Below are positions 35,308 through 43,180 of a stretch of DNA of 64,000 bases, piece by piece. The DNA is from Runella slithyformis DSM 19594 (GTDB lineage: Bacteria > Bacteroidota > Bacteroidia > Cytophagales > Spirosomataceae). Below the pieces are notes generated by a model, which ran no database searches, was not told where the DNA came from, and saw only the letters and a program-made list of their open reading frames with translations. A program made the position numbers and the translations under genes. Each line of letters opens with the position of its first letter. Position 1 is the first letter of the stretch. The DNA is taken from positions 2,493,001-2,557,000 of the forward strand of contig NC_015703.1 in assembly GCF_000218895.1 (NCBI RefSeq). The letters are read 5' to 3'.

Positions 35308-36136
35308 CCCCAATACGCACCTGACCGCTAAAGAACGCAGTACTCCGTCATTGCCCGTGCGTATGTTGCATGAACGTCAACTCATTCGGGGCAAAGTGCT
35401 GGATTTCGGCTGCGGATTTGGCAAAGATGTTGATTTCTTACACCAAAAAGGGGTTGATGTTCAGGGGTATGACCCGCATTATTTTCCGCAATATCCTTCC
35501 GGGACCTTTGATACCATTCTTTGTTTTTATGTGTTAAATGTGCTTTTTCCCGAAGAACAAAACACGGTATTGATGCAGATTTCAAGTTTGCTCAAACCCA
35601 CAGGCAGAGCCTATTTTGCCGTTCGGCGAGATATTCAAAAAGACGGCTTCCGTACGCATCAGGTGCATGGAAAGCCTACATATCAGTGTTTTGTGAAATT
35701 GCCGTATACTTCCATTTTTCTAAACGAGAACACCGAGTTTTACGAGTATCAGCACGTCAATCAACGGATTGATAATCAGTCTAAATGCCCGTTTTGTAAA
35801 CCTGCTTCAAGATTGCACTTATTGGCAGAAACACCCCTAAGTTACGCGGTGTTGGACGGTTATCCGGTTACCAAAGGCCATACCTTGATCATTCCAAAAC
35901 GCCACGTGGCCGATTATTTTGAACTGACGTTTGAAGAACAAAAAGACTTGGTGCAACTCTCTGCCTTTGTACAAAAACGCATCAAAGCCGACTTTCAGCC
36001 CGACGGCTTTACCACCGGGATGAACATTGGCAAAGTCGCCGGCCAAAAATTCCCCCATGCTGCCCTGCACCTCATCCCGCGCTATACGGGCGATTGCAAA
36101 AACCCAAGCGGCGGCATTCGAGCTGTTTTGCGGTAG
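35291..36136 (+). CDS. SAM methyltransferase fused to a HIT-domain protein
   Basis: A 281-residue two-domain protein. Residues 1-150 are a class I methyltransferase with the SAM-binding loop VLDFGCGFGKD, GYDPHYFP and FDTILCFYVLNVLF. Residues 160-281 resemble HIT proteins: CPFCKPAS, the GYPVTKGHTLIIPKRHVADYFEL strand, TGMNIGKVAGQKFPH and LHLIPRYTGD. In HIT hydrolases the motif is HxHxHxx with the middle His as nucleophile; here it reads HAALHLI, so the middle His is Ala. Hydrolase activity is therefore doubtful unless another residue serves. It is last of the HNH-Tpt1-fusion unit. A role on RNA or on AMP-capped ends is inferred only from context. Confidence 0.8.
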   Translation: MTVLHNPNTHLTAKERSTPSLPVRMLHERQLIRGKVLDFGCGFGKDVDFLHQKGVDVQGYDPHYFPQYPSGTFDTILCFYVLNVLFPEEQNTVLMQISSLLKPTGRAYFAVRRDIQKDGFRTHQVHGKPTYQCFVKLPYTSIFLNENTEFYEYQHVNQRIDNQSKCPFCKPASRLHLLAETPLSYAVLDGYPVTKGHTLIIPKRHVADYFELTFEEQKDLVQLSAFVQKRIKADFQPDGFTTGMNIGKVAGQKFPHAALHLIPRYTGDCKNPSGGIRAVLR

Positions 36137-36157
36137 TATCGGTCCAAAAAATTCCTG

Positions 36158-36165
36158 TATCTTTG
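36158..36165 (+). promoter_or_regulatory. Candidate -7 box before the RNA ligase gene
   Basis: TATCTTTG matches TAnnTTTG perfectly in the only sizeable gap of the repair island. The nearest TTTG upstream (36127-36130) is 27 bp away, longer than normal. It implies that ligase and HD-Pnk form their own transcript with a leader of about 115 nt. Confidence 0.4.
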
Positions 36166-36234
36166 CCGCACAGTAACCCTTCAATCAGTGAATAGTCATG
36201 TAATACGTTACGCATAATTTAGTATGAATCAGCA

Positions 36235-36247
36235 CCTGAAATTCAGG
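36235..36247. promoter_or_regulatory. Short palindrome in the leader of the RNA ligase gene
   Basis: CCTGAA and TTCAGG flank a single A, a perfect 6-bp inverted repeat 41 bp before the ligase start. It could be an operator that controls the ligase/HD-Pnk unit, but a 13-bp palindrome can arise by chance. Confidence 0.3.
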
Positions 36248-36287
36248 CGTTCAGTAACTCTATTACCGTAACTTAACCAAGTTTACA

Positions 36288-37004
36288 ATGGCTATTTCAA
36301 CAAAATACGGTCGTACGTATCACTATCCCTTTTCGCCCGGGACCACAAGCGACGACCGAATCAATCATACCTATTGGGAGTCTTTTTCGCAAATTCCGCA
36401 ACTGATCCATACCGAAAAGTTGGACGGGGAAAATAACTGTTTGAGCAAAGCGGGCGTGTTTGCCCGTTCACACGCAGCCCCGACTGTATCGCCCTGGACG
36501 GCGCAATTGCGGCAGCGTTGGCAGTCGATCAAACACGATTTGGGCGATCTGGAACTGTTTGGCGAGAACCTGTACGCCGTTCATTCCATCGAATACCGTG
36601 CTCTGCCGGCGCATTTTTTTGTGTTCGGTATCCGTCACCACGATGTATGGCTTTCGTGGGAAGAAACCGTTTTTTACGCGGCCTGTTTTGATCTTCTCTG
36701 CGTGCCCGTGTTGGAAACCGTCCCAATGCCCGTCGCAAAAGCAGCGTTTGAAGCAACGGTTTTGCAATGGGCTGCGCGGCCAAGCACCTTTGATTCGTTC
36801 GATACCCTGACCCAAGGGCGTTGTTCGATGGAGGGCGTGGTGACCCGAAATGCCGGCGAATATGCGGTGGAAGCCTTTGCGGCCAATGTGTGTAAATACG
36901 TCCGAAAAGGACACGTAAAAACCGACGAGCACTGGACCAAAAACTGGAAAAGAGCCTGTCTGATCGGGGAAGGAGGTGAGTATCATGTGGACATTAACCG
37001 CTGA
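36288..37004 (+). CDS. ATP-dependent RNA ligase
   Basis: A 238-residue nucleotidyltransferase. The adenylated Lys is Lys44 in motif I (EKLDGEN), motif III is FFVFGI, motif IV is SMEGVVTR and motif V is CKYVRKGH. This is the order and spacing of the short RNA ligases linked to HD-Pnk genes (relatives of the Deinococcus DRB0094 type). It would join 5'-phosphate to 3'-OH RNA ends. No C-terminal domain of the Rnl1 type is present. Its end overlaps the HD-Pnk gene by 20 bp, so the two products are expected to be made together. Confidence 0.85.
   Translation: MAISTKYGRTYHYPFSPGTTSDDRINHTYWESFSQIPQLIHTEKLDGENNCLSKAGVFARSHAAPTVSPWTAQLRQRWQSIKHDLGDLELFGENLYAVHSIEYRALPAHFFVFGIRHHDVWLSWEETVFYAACFDLLCVPVLETVPMPVAKAAFEATVLQWAARPSTFDSFDTLTQGRCSMEGVVTRNAGEYAVEAFAANVCKYVRKGHVKTDEHWTKNWKRACLIGEGGEYHVDINR
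36970..36977 (+). promoter_or_regulatory. Perfect Shine-Dalgarno sequence that sets the HD-Pnk start
   Basis: AAGGAGGT lies 7 nt before the ATG at 36985, inside the ligase gene. Most Bacteroidetes genes lack such a site, so this one stands out, and it favours 36985 over the in-frame GTG at 36976. Confidence 0.7.
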
Positions 37005-38091
37005 CAAAGAATGGGCACAACTGGAAAAGGCCTTTGATTGGGTGCGCGATATGAAATCGACGCCCCAGGATGCCCGACACCACGCCGAAGGCGACGTGGC
37101 CGTGCATACGCAAATGGTGCTGGCAGAATTGACGGAGTTGCCCGGGTATCAACGTTTGGACGCACAGTCGCAGGAGGTGCTTTGGGCGGCAGCGCTGATG
37201 CACGACATCGAAAAACGCTCTACGACGGTTTTGGAAAGCGACGGGCGGATCACGTCAAGAGGTCATGCCAAAAAGGGAGAATTGAGCGTCCGGGCGTGGT
37301 TGTATCAACATACGAACGTGCCGTTTGAAATCAGGGAGCAAATCGCGAAGCTGGTGCGCTATCACGGCCTTCCGTTATGGTTTTTTGAGAAACAAAATCC
37401 TGAAAGAGCCATTTTACAGGCCAATTTGGAGGTAAATATGCTTTGGTTGGGAATGTTGGCGGAGGCCGACAGTCGTGGGCGTATTTGTGAGGACCAAGCC
37501 GATCTTTTGTACCGAAACGGGCTCTTCAAATCCTATTGTGAAGAGCTGAACTGTTGGGAGCGATCGTTTGCGTTTCCCTCTGATTTGGGGAAATTTCTGT
37601 ATTTCAGGAAAGAAGACCAAGCGCCTGACTATGAACCTTTTGATGATATGCAGGGTGAAGTGATTTTGCTGTCGGGTTTGCCCGGGACGGGAAAAGATAC
37701 CTATATTCAAAAACACTTGGCGGGATACGATGTATTGAGTTTGGACGACATTCGTCGAAGGCTCAAAATCGACCCGACCGATGCCAAAGCCAACGGGCGC
37801 GTGATTCAGGAAGCCAAAGAAACGGCCAAAGGGTTTTTACGCAAAAAGCAGCCGTTTGTGTTCAATGCCACCAATATCAACCGCTCGATGCGTGAGATTT
37901 GGATTGATTTATTCACAAGTTACGGGGCCAAAACCAAGATTATTTATTTGGAAGTGCCTTACCGTCAGCTGCTCTGGCAGAATAAAAATCGTGCGTATCC
38001 CGTGCCGGACGCCGTTTTGGCTCGGATGTTGGGCAAGTTGGAAGTCCCTGCGCTGTGGGAAGCGCAGGAGGTAAAGTATGTAGTTTCGTAA
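36985..38091 (+). CDS. HD-Pnk end-healing enzyme (HD phosphoesterase + polynucleotide kinase)
   Basis: A 368-residue enzyme. The N-terminal HD domain has metal-binding His/Asp residues in HHAEGDVAVHTQ, LMHDIEKR and AEADSRGR; it removes 2',3'-cyclic, 3' or 2' phosphates in characterised relatives. The C-terminal kinase has the P-loop SGLPGTGKDT near residue 233, LSLDDIRRRL, and ATNINRS, and adds phosphate to 5'-OH ends. Together they prepare broken ends for the adjacent ligase. Start choice rests on the strong Shine-Dalgarno site and the ATG at 36985. To my knowledge this architecture was described from Runella slithyformis, which fits the suggested host. Confidence 0.92.
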   Translation: MWTLTADKEWAQLEKAFDWVRDMKSTPQDARHHAEGDVAVHTQMVLAELTELPGYQRLDAQSQEVLWAAALMHDIEKRSTTVLESDGRITSRGHAKKGELSVRAWLYQHTNVPFEIREQIAKLVRYHGLPLWFFEKQNPERAILQANLEVNMLWLGMLAEADSRGRICEDQADLLYRNGLFKSYCEELNCWERSFAFPSDLGKFLYFRKEDQAPDYEPFDDMQGEVILLSGLPGTGKDTYIQKHLAGYDVLSLDDIRRRLKIDPTDAKANGRVIQEAKETAKGFLRKKQPFVFNATNINRSMREIWIDLFTSYGAKTKIIYLEVPYRQLLWQNKNRAYPVPDAVLARMLGKLEVPALWEAQEVKYVVS

Positions 38092-38336
38092 AAGCGTACA
38101 GGTGAAGGGTTGGTTTTATTGGAAAAAATAGGCCAACCTTTACGTTAAACTGTGGCAGAGATTGGTGAGATGTACATTCTCGCCTTGATCTTCACAGGTG
38201 TTTGGAAATAATTACCCAACTTTAGACGACCTTTGTCGTACCTTAAAAGAAGGAATGACGTCTAACAAACGGGATGGCCTGATCCGGACATGCAAAGGGT
38301 ATCGGCATCAAATAAATCACCAAAAGCAGGGAGCAA

Positions 38337-40484
38337 ATGTCGCTGAGTAAAGATCGAATTTTAAAACAATACTTTGGATACGAAACCTTTCGGCCGTTGC
38401 AGGCCGAGATCATTGATTGGATAGCGGCAGGAAATGACTGCATGGTGCTGATGCCTACGGGCGGTGGCAAATCGGTCTGTTATCAGGTGCCGGCGTTGAT
38501 GAAAGAAGGCATTACGCTGGTGATATCGCCGCTGATCGCGCTCATGAAAGACCAGGTGCAGGCGCTGCGCGCCAACGGCATCGAGGCAGCTTTTCTGAAC
38601 AGTACGCAGAGCGCGTCGGAGCAATACGCCATCGAAAAGCAATGCCACTCGGGCGAGCTGAAACTGCTCTACATTGCGCCGGAGAAGCTTTTCGCCGCGG
38701 GTTCGCTGGACTTTGTGCGCTCGCTCAACATCAATCTGTTTGCCGTGGACGAATCGCACTGCGTGTCGGTATGGGGGCATGATTTCCGTCCGGAATATAC
38801 GCAGCTGCACATTCTGAAAGCGGCCTTTCCGCACGTGCCCATGGTGGCGCTGACGGCCACCGCCGACCGCGTCACGCGGCGGGATGTGCTGAAGCAATTG
38901 GGTATTCCCGAGGCGCGGGTGTTTGAGGCGTCGTTTGACCGTCCCAACCTTTCGCTCAATGTGCTGCCGGGGCGCAACCGCATCAAGGTTATTGAGCAAT
39001 TCATCAACGATCACCCCAATCAGTCGGGTATTATCTATTGTTTGGCCCGTAAAACCACCGAAGACATTGCCCAAAAATTGCGGGCACGGGGCATCAATGC
39101 GCGGCATTACCACGCCAAACTGCCGCCCGAGGAGCGCTCGAAGGTGCAGGATGATTTCCTGCGCGACGACATACAGATCATGGTCGCGACGATCGCGTTC
39201 GGGATGGGCATTGACAAGTCGAACGTGCGGTGGATCATGCACTACAACATGCCCGGCAACGTGGAGAGCTTTTACCAGGAGATCGGGCGCGCGGGCCGCG
39301 ACGGGCTCAAGTCCGACACGATGCTGTTTTACAGCTTTGCCGATTGGATCATGCGTCGGGATATGATCGAGAGTTCCGAACTGCCGCAGCACCTGAAAGA
39401 TATTCAGTTTGCCAAACTCGACCGCATGAAGCAGTACGCCGAGGCGGATCACTGTCGGCGCAGGATCCTGTTGAGTTATTTCAACGAAGCCGTAGACCGC
39501 GACTGCGGCAACTGCGACGTGTGCCGCAACCCGCGTACCAAGTTTGACGCGACACTGCCGGCCCAAAAGGCGCTGTCGGCCATTGCGCGTACGGACCAGA
39601 AAATCGCGATGGGTTTGCTGATCGACGTGCTGCGCGGCTCGCACAACCGCAACGTGACCGAGCGCGGCTACGACCGCATCAAGACCTTCGGGGCGGGGCG
39701 CGAACTGCGCGCCGAAGAATGGGCCGAATACCTGACCCAAATGCTCAACTCGGGCGTGATGGACGTGGCCTACGACGAAGCCCATTCGCTTAAGCTCAAC
39801 GAAACCTCGTGGCAGGTGCTGCGCGGGGAGCGCAAAGTAGAGTTGGTGCGTTTTGAATCGTACGAAGAAAAACGCAAGCGTCAGGAAGAAACCGCTGAGC
39901 CCGTGAAAACCAAGAAAGAGGTCATTCGTGATGAGCTGTTTGAGCGGTTACGCAAAGTGCGGAAGCAGTTGGCCGATGAGCTGAACGTGCCGCCGTTTGT
40001 GGTGTTTTCGGATGCCACGCTGTCAGATATGGCCGAAAAGCGCCCCATCAACCGCTTTCAGATGTTGCAGGTGTCGGGGGTGGGCGAAACGAAGTTTTCG
40101 CATTACGGCGAAGCCTTCATCAACGAGATTCTGGAATATGCCCGCTCCAAAACCCAGCCCGGGACGCGGATCGTCAACGGCATGACGTATATCGAAACCC
40201 ACGAACTGTACAAAAAGGGACTGACGCCGAGCCAGATCGCGCAGCGCCGCAACCTGAACGAACTGACGGTCTATTCGCATTTGGCCAAGCTGTATGAAGA
40301 CGGGTACGAAGTGGATGTATGGCAATACCTCACCAAAAACGACTACCGAGCCATCACCGAAGCCGCCGATTTGCTCGGAGTAACGCCCGGCGCGGCCCTG
40401 AAGCCGTTGTTTGAGCAGTTGGAAGGACAATATGAATACTATAAACTGCGCCTTGCCCTGGCGATTTGGGAGAAAGGGAAATAA
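38337..40484 (+). CDS. recQ: ATP-dependent DNA helicase RecQ
   Basis: A 715-residue superfamily 2 helicase. Motif 0 is YFGYETFRPLQ, motif I is MPTGGGKS, motif II is DESHC, motif VI is QEIGRAGRDG. A zinc site follows (CRRRILLSYFNEAVDRDCGNCDVC), then a winged-helix RQC region, an HRDC-like stretch (LFERLRKVRKQLADELNVPPF) and a C-terminal helix-turn-helix (LTPSQIAQRRNLNELTV). It unwinds recombination and stalled-fork intermediates. It begins 245 bp after HD-Pnk, is clearly G/C-richer by eye than the HNH and Tpt1 genes, and is followed by a tandem repeat array; membership in the repair island is not shown. The gap before it shows nothing clear. Confidence 0.95.
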   Translation: MSLSKDRILKQYFGYETFRPLQAEIIDWIAAGNDCMVLMPTGGGKSVCYQVPALMKEGITLVISPLIALMKDQVQALRANGIEAAFLNSTQSASEQYAIEKQCHSGELKLLYIAPEKLFAAGSLDFVRSLNINLFAVDESHCVSVWGHDFRPEYTQLHILKAAFPHVPMVALTATADRVTRRDVLKQLGIPEARVFEASFDRPNLSLNVLPGRNRIKVIEQFINDHPNQSGIIYCLARKTTEDIAQKLRARGINARHYHAKLPPEERSKVQDDFLRDDIQIMVATIAFGMGIDKSNVRWIMHYNMPGNVESFYQEIGRAGRDGLKSDTMLFYSFADWIMRRDMIESSELPQHLKDIQFAKLDRMKQYAEADHCRRRILLSYFNEAVDRDCGNCDVCRNPRTKFDATLPAQKALSAIARTDQKIAMGLLIDVLRGSHNRNVTERGYDRIKTFGAGRELRAEEWAEYLTQMLNSGVMDVAYDEAHSLKLNETSWQVLRGERKVELVRFESYEEKRKRQEETAEPVKTKKEVIRDELFERLRKVRKQLADELNVPPFVVFSDATLSDMAEKRPINRFQMLQVSGVGETKFSHYGEAFINEILEYARSKTQPGTRIVNGMTYIETHELYKKGLTPSQIAQRRNLNELTVYSHLAKLYEDGYEVDVWQYLTKNDYRAITEAADLLGVTPGAALKPLFEQLEGQYEYYKLRLALAIWEKGK

Positions 40485-40492
40485 CGCGTTTT

Positions 40493-41019
40493 TTACAAAG
40501 GTTGCGCCTCTCCGAGGCTTTTGTGAAGGGATGGTTTGTTGATTACAAAGGTTGCGCCTCTCCGAGGCTTTTGTGAAGGGATGGTTTGTTGATTACAAAG
40601 GTTGCGCCTCTCCGAGGCTTTTGTGAAGGGATGGTTTGTTGATTACAAAGGTTGCGCCTCTCCGAGGCTTTTGTGAAGGGATGGTTTGTTGATTACAAAG
40701 GTTGCGCCTCTCCGAAGCTTTTGTGAAGGGATGGTTTGTTGATTACAAAGGTTGCGCCTCTCCGAGGCTTTTGTGAAGGGATGGTTTGTTGATTACAAAG
40801 GTTGCGCCTCTCCGAGGCTTTTGTGAAGGGATGGTTTGTTGATTACAAAGGTTGCGCCTCTCCGAAGCTTTTGTGAAGGGATGGTTTGTTGATTACAAAG
40901 GTTGCGCCTCTCCGAGGCTTTTGTGAAGGGATGGTTTGTTGATTACAAAGGTTGCGCCTCTCCGAAGCGGACAAAAAAGCCTCGGAACGGTCCGCCTCGG
41001 AGAGGCGCAACCTTTGTAG
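40493..41019. repeat. Ten 50-bp tandem repeats capped by a hairpin
   Basis: A unit with the core ACAAAGGTTGCGCCTCTCCG repeats every 50 bp, with the phrase GTTGCGCCTC at 40501 and then every 50 bases to 40951 (ten copies). Copies differ almost only at one base, GAGGC or GAAGC, in copies 5, 8 and 10. After copy 10 an inverted copy begins, so the last unit and its reverse complement form a 29-bp stem with a single mismatch around a 17-nt loop (about 40943-41018). The array fills the gap between recQ and the convergent oligopeptidase gene. It may end transcription from both sides. Confidence 0.9.
40943..41018. terminator. Hairpin formed by the last repeat unit and an inverted copy
   Basis: A 29-bp stem with one mismatch (TACAAAGGTTGCGCCTC... 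against ...GAGGCGCAACCTTTGTA) and a loop holding AAAAAAGCCTCGG. It is one of the strongest hairpins in the window and lies between two convergent genes. Confidence 0.6.
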
Positions 41020-41022
41020 GTT

Positions 41023-43098
41023 TTAGGCCGTTATTCCCAATAAATTCAGCATAAATGAATAGACCAACGCCACATCTTTCAGGCTTTTGAATCGTCCTGA
41101 GGCACCGCCGTGGCCCGCTTCCATGTCGCAGTGAAGGAGGAGTTGATGATGATCGGTTTTGAGCTCACGCAACTTGGCGACCCACTTGGCCGGCTCCCAG
41201 TACTGTACCTGTGAGTCGTGCAGGCCCGTAGTTACCAACATATTTGGGTACTCCTGCGCCACGACGTTATCGTACGGGCTGTAGGATTTCATATAATCGT
41301 AATAGATCTTTTCGTTGGGGTTTCCCCATTCTTCGTATTCGCCCGTAGTAAGGGGGATGGTTTCGTCGAGCATGGTCGTGACCACGTCTACAAACGGCAC
41401 CTGCGCCACCACGCCTTTGTACAGTTGAGGTGCCATGTTGACCACCGCGCCCATCAATAACCCACCCGCACTGCCGCCTATGGCAAAAAGCCCTTCCGGT
41501 GAGGTCCACTTGGTTTGAATTAAATACGCAGAGCAATCAATAAAATCGGTAAAGGTGTTTTTCTTGTGCAGCATTTTACCGTTTTCGTACCAGGCCCTGC
41601 CCATTTCCTGCCCTCCGCGAATGTGTGCAATGGCAAAGGCAAATCCCCGATTCAGCAAACTGAGTCTGCCGGTGCTGAAGGTGGGGTCGGTCGAATAGCC
41701 GTAGGATCCGTACGAATACTGCAACAGCGGTGCCGTACCGTCCTTTTGAAAGCCCTTTTTATACACAATGGAAATCGGAATCAGGATGCCGTCGCGGGAG
41801 GGGGCAAAGAGCCGTTCGGTTTGATACCCGTTGCGGTCAAAATCACCCAACACTTCCTGCTGTTTGAGCAGTGTGCGTTCACGTGAGTCCATGTCGTAAT
41901 CAAACGTGCTGTTGGGCGTCGTGAGCGACGTGTAGCCGTAGCGTAGTACGGGCGTGTTAAAATCGGGGTTGTTGCTCAGGTAGGCCGTATACGTCGGTTC
42001 GCCGAAGTTCAGGTAATGTTCTTCCCGGGTTTGTTGGTTGATGATGCGGATTTTCAGCAACCCTTCCCCTCTTTCCTGTAACACCAAATGATGCTGAAAC
42101 GCTTCCATCCCTTCCAGGTACACGTCGGGGCGATGGGCGATGAGCTCACGCCAATGCAGCAAGTCGTGGTGAAGGGATTCGGAAACCGACATTAATTTAA
42201 AGTTGGTCGCTCCGTCGAGGTTGGTGCGCACATAAAAAGCATCGTCCAAATGCTCAATGAAGTATTCGAGGCCGCGTTGCCTGGGCAAAAACGACACGCA
42301 TTGCCCCGTTGGATCATCGGCTCGGATGAGTTGGTATTCGGTCGAAACGCCGTTCTGGTCAGAGACAATGGTGATGTATTTTTTGGATTTCATCCGATAC
42401 AGGCCCAGGTAAAACCGGTCATCGGCCTCCTCATACACCAAAACATCATCGCTTACCGGCATACCGAGCCGGTGCCGCCACACCTGAAAGCCCAGAAGGG
42501 TGTCGGTATGTTTTCGAATGTAAAAGATCGTTTGATGATCAGACGCCCACGCATAGTTTCCGCCTTCGGTATCCGGAATGGCATCGGGGTAGATCTCGCC
42601 CGTAATGAGGTTTTTAAATTTCAGGGTATACAGCCGTCGGCTGACGGTATCCTCACCAAAAGCCGCGATTTCTTCATTGTCGGCTATTTCGGGAAAGGTA
42701 GCATTATAGTATGCATGGCCTTCGGCCAATTCATTGATGTTGAGCATCACCTCTTCCGTAGCTTCCGGGGAGTTGCGCCTGCGGCAGTACACCGGGTATT
42801 CGGCGCCCGGCTCATACCGATAGTAATAATAATAGTTGCCCATCTTGTACGGCACCGACTCGTCCTGCTCTTTGATACGAGCTTTCATTTCGTCAAACAG
42901 CTTTTCGCGCAATTGTTTGACGGGTGCCAAAACCGCTTCCGTGTAGGCATTTTCAGCATTGAGGTAGTTGATCACTTCGGGGCTTTCCCGTTCGCGGAGC
43001 CAGTAATAATCGTCGGTTCTGACATCATTGTGGAGTTCAAATCGGTAAGGGACCTTGGGGGCTTTCGGAGGCTGCAAAGAAGTCTGATGTGGGGTCAT
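41023..43098 (-). CDS. ptrB: Oligopeptidase B (S9A family)
   Basis: A 691-residue serine peptidase, the normal length for oligopeptidase B. The N-terminal part is a beta-propeller (PYRFELHNDVRTDDYYWLRER), the catalytic part has Ser in IGGSAGGLLMG, Asp in HDSQVQYW and His in EAGHGGASGRF. It cuts short peptides after basic residues, usually in the cytoplasm or periplasm; no signal peptide is seen. It is convergent with recQ, with the 50-bp repeats between. A short inverted repeat (AGCGTT and AACGCT around TTT) lies just upstream of the start. Confidence 0.9.
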   Translation of the reverse strand: MTPHQTSLQPPKAPKVPYRFELHNDVRTDDYYWLRERESPEVINYLNAENAYTEAVLAPVKQLREKLFDEMKARIKEQDESVPYKMGNYYYYYRYEPGAEYPVYCRRRNSPEATEEVMLNINELAEGHAYYNATFPEIADNEEIAAFGEDTVSRRLYTLKFKNLITGEIYPDAIPDTEGGNYAWASDHQTIFYIRKHTDTLLGFQVWRHRLGMPVSDDVLVYEEADDRFYLGLYRMKSKKYITIVSDQNGVSTEYQLIRADDPTGQCVSFLPRQRGLEYFIEHLDDAFYVRTNLDGATNFKLMSVSESLHHDLLHWRELIAHRPDVYLEGMEAFQHHLVLQERGEGLLKIRIINQQTREEHYLNFGEPTYTAYLSNNPDFNTPVLRYGYTSLTTPNSTFDYDMDSRERTLLKQQEVLGDFDRNGYQTERLFAPSRDGILIPISIVYKKGFQKDGTAPLLQYSYGSYGYSTDPTFSTGRLSLLNRGFAFAIAHIRGGQEMGRAWYENGKMLHKKNTFTDFIDCSAYLIQTKWTSPEGLFAIGGSAGGLLMGAVVNMAPQLYKGVVAQVPFVDVVTTMLDETIPLTTGEYEEWGNPNEKIYYDYMKSYSPYDNVVAQEYPNMLVTTGLHDSQVQYWEPAKWVAKLRELKTDHHQLLLHCDMEAGHGGASGRFKSLKDVALVYSFMLNLLGITA

Positions 43099-43157
43099 AG
43101 CGGTTAGTAAGGAGCGTTTTTAACGCTGAAAATTACAATATCTTCCCGGAAATACGG

Positions 43158-43165
43158 TATTTTTG
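43158..43165 (+). promoter_or_regulatory. Candidate -7 box of the second Uma2 gene
   Basis: TATTTTTG matches TAnnTTTG, 15 bp before the ATG at 43181, so the leader would be very short. A -33 TTTG is missing. Confidence 0.35.
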
Positions 43166-43180
43166 TTAAAAACAACCGCA

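Noticed and set aside
38361-39785. Long open frame on the minus strand opposite recQ
   Set aside because: It has no domain match and is explained by the high G+C of recQ, where stop codons are rare on both strands.
38337-40484. recQ considered part of the RNA-repair operon
   Set aside because: It is 245 bp away, has a different base composition, and RecQ acts on DNA; the adjacency is not enough.
40493-41019. Tandem array considered as a CRISPR array
   Set aside because: Units are contiguous 50-bp copies without variable spacers, and no cas genes are near.
43105-43135. AGCGTT-TTT-AACGCT inverted repeat as a terminator
   Set aside because: It lies upstream of the oligopeptidase start and has no T-run; at most a weak operator.
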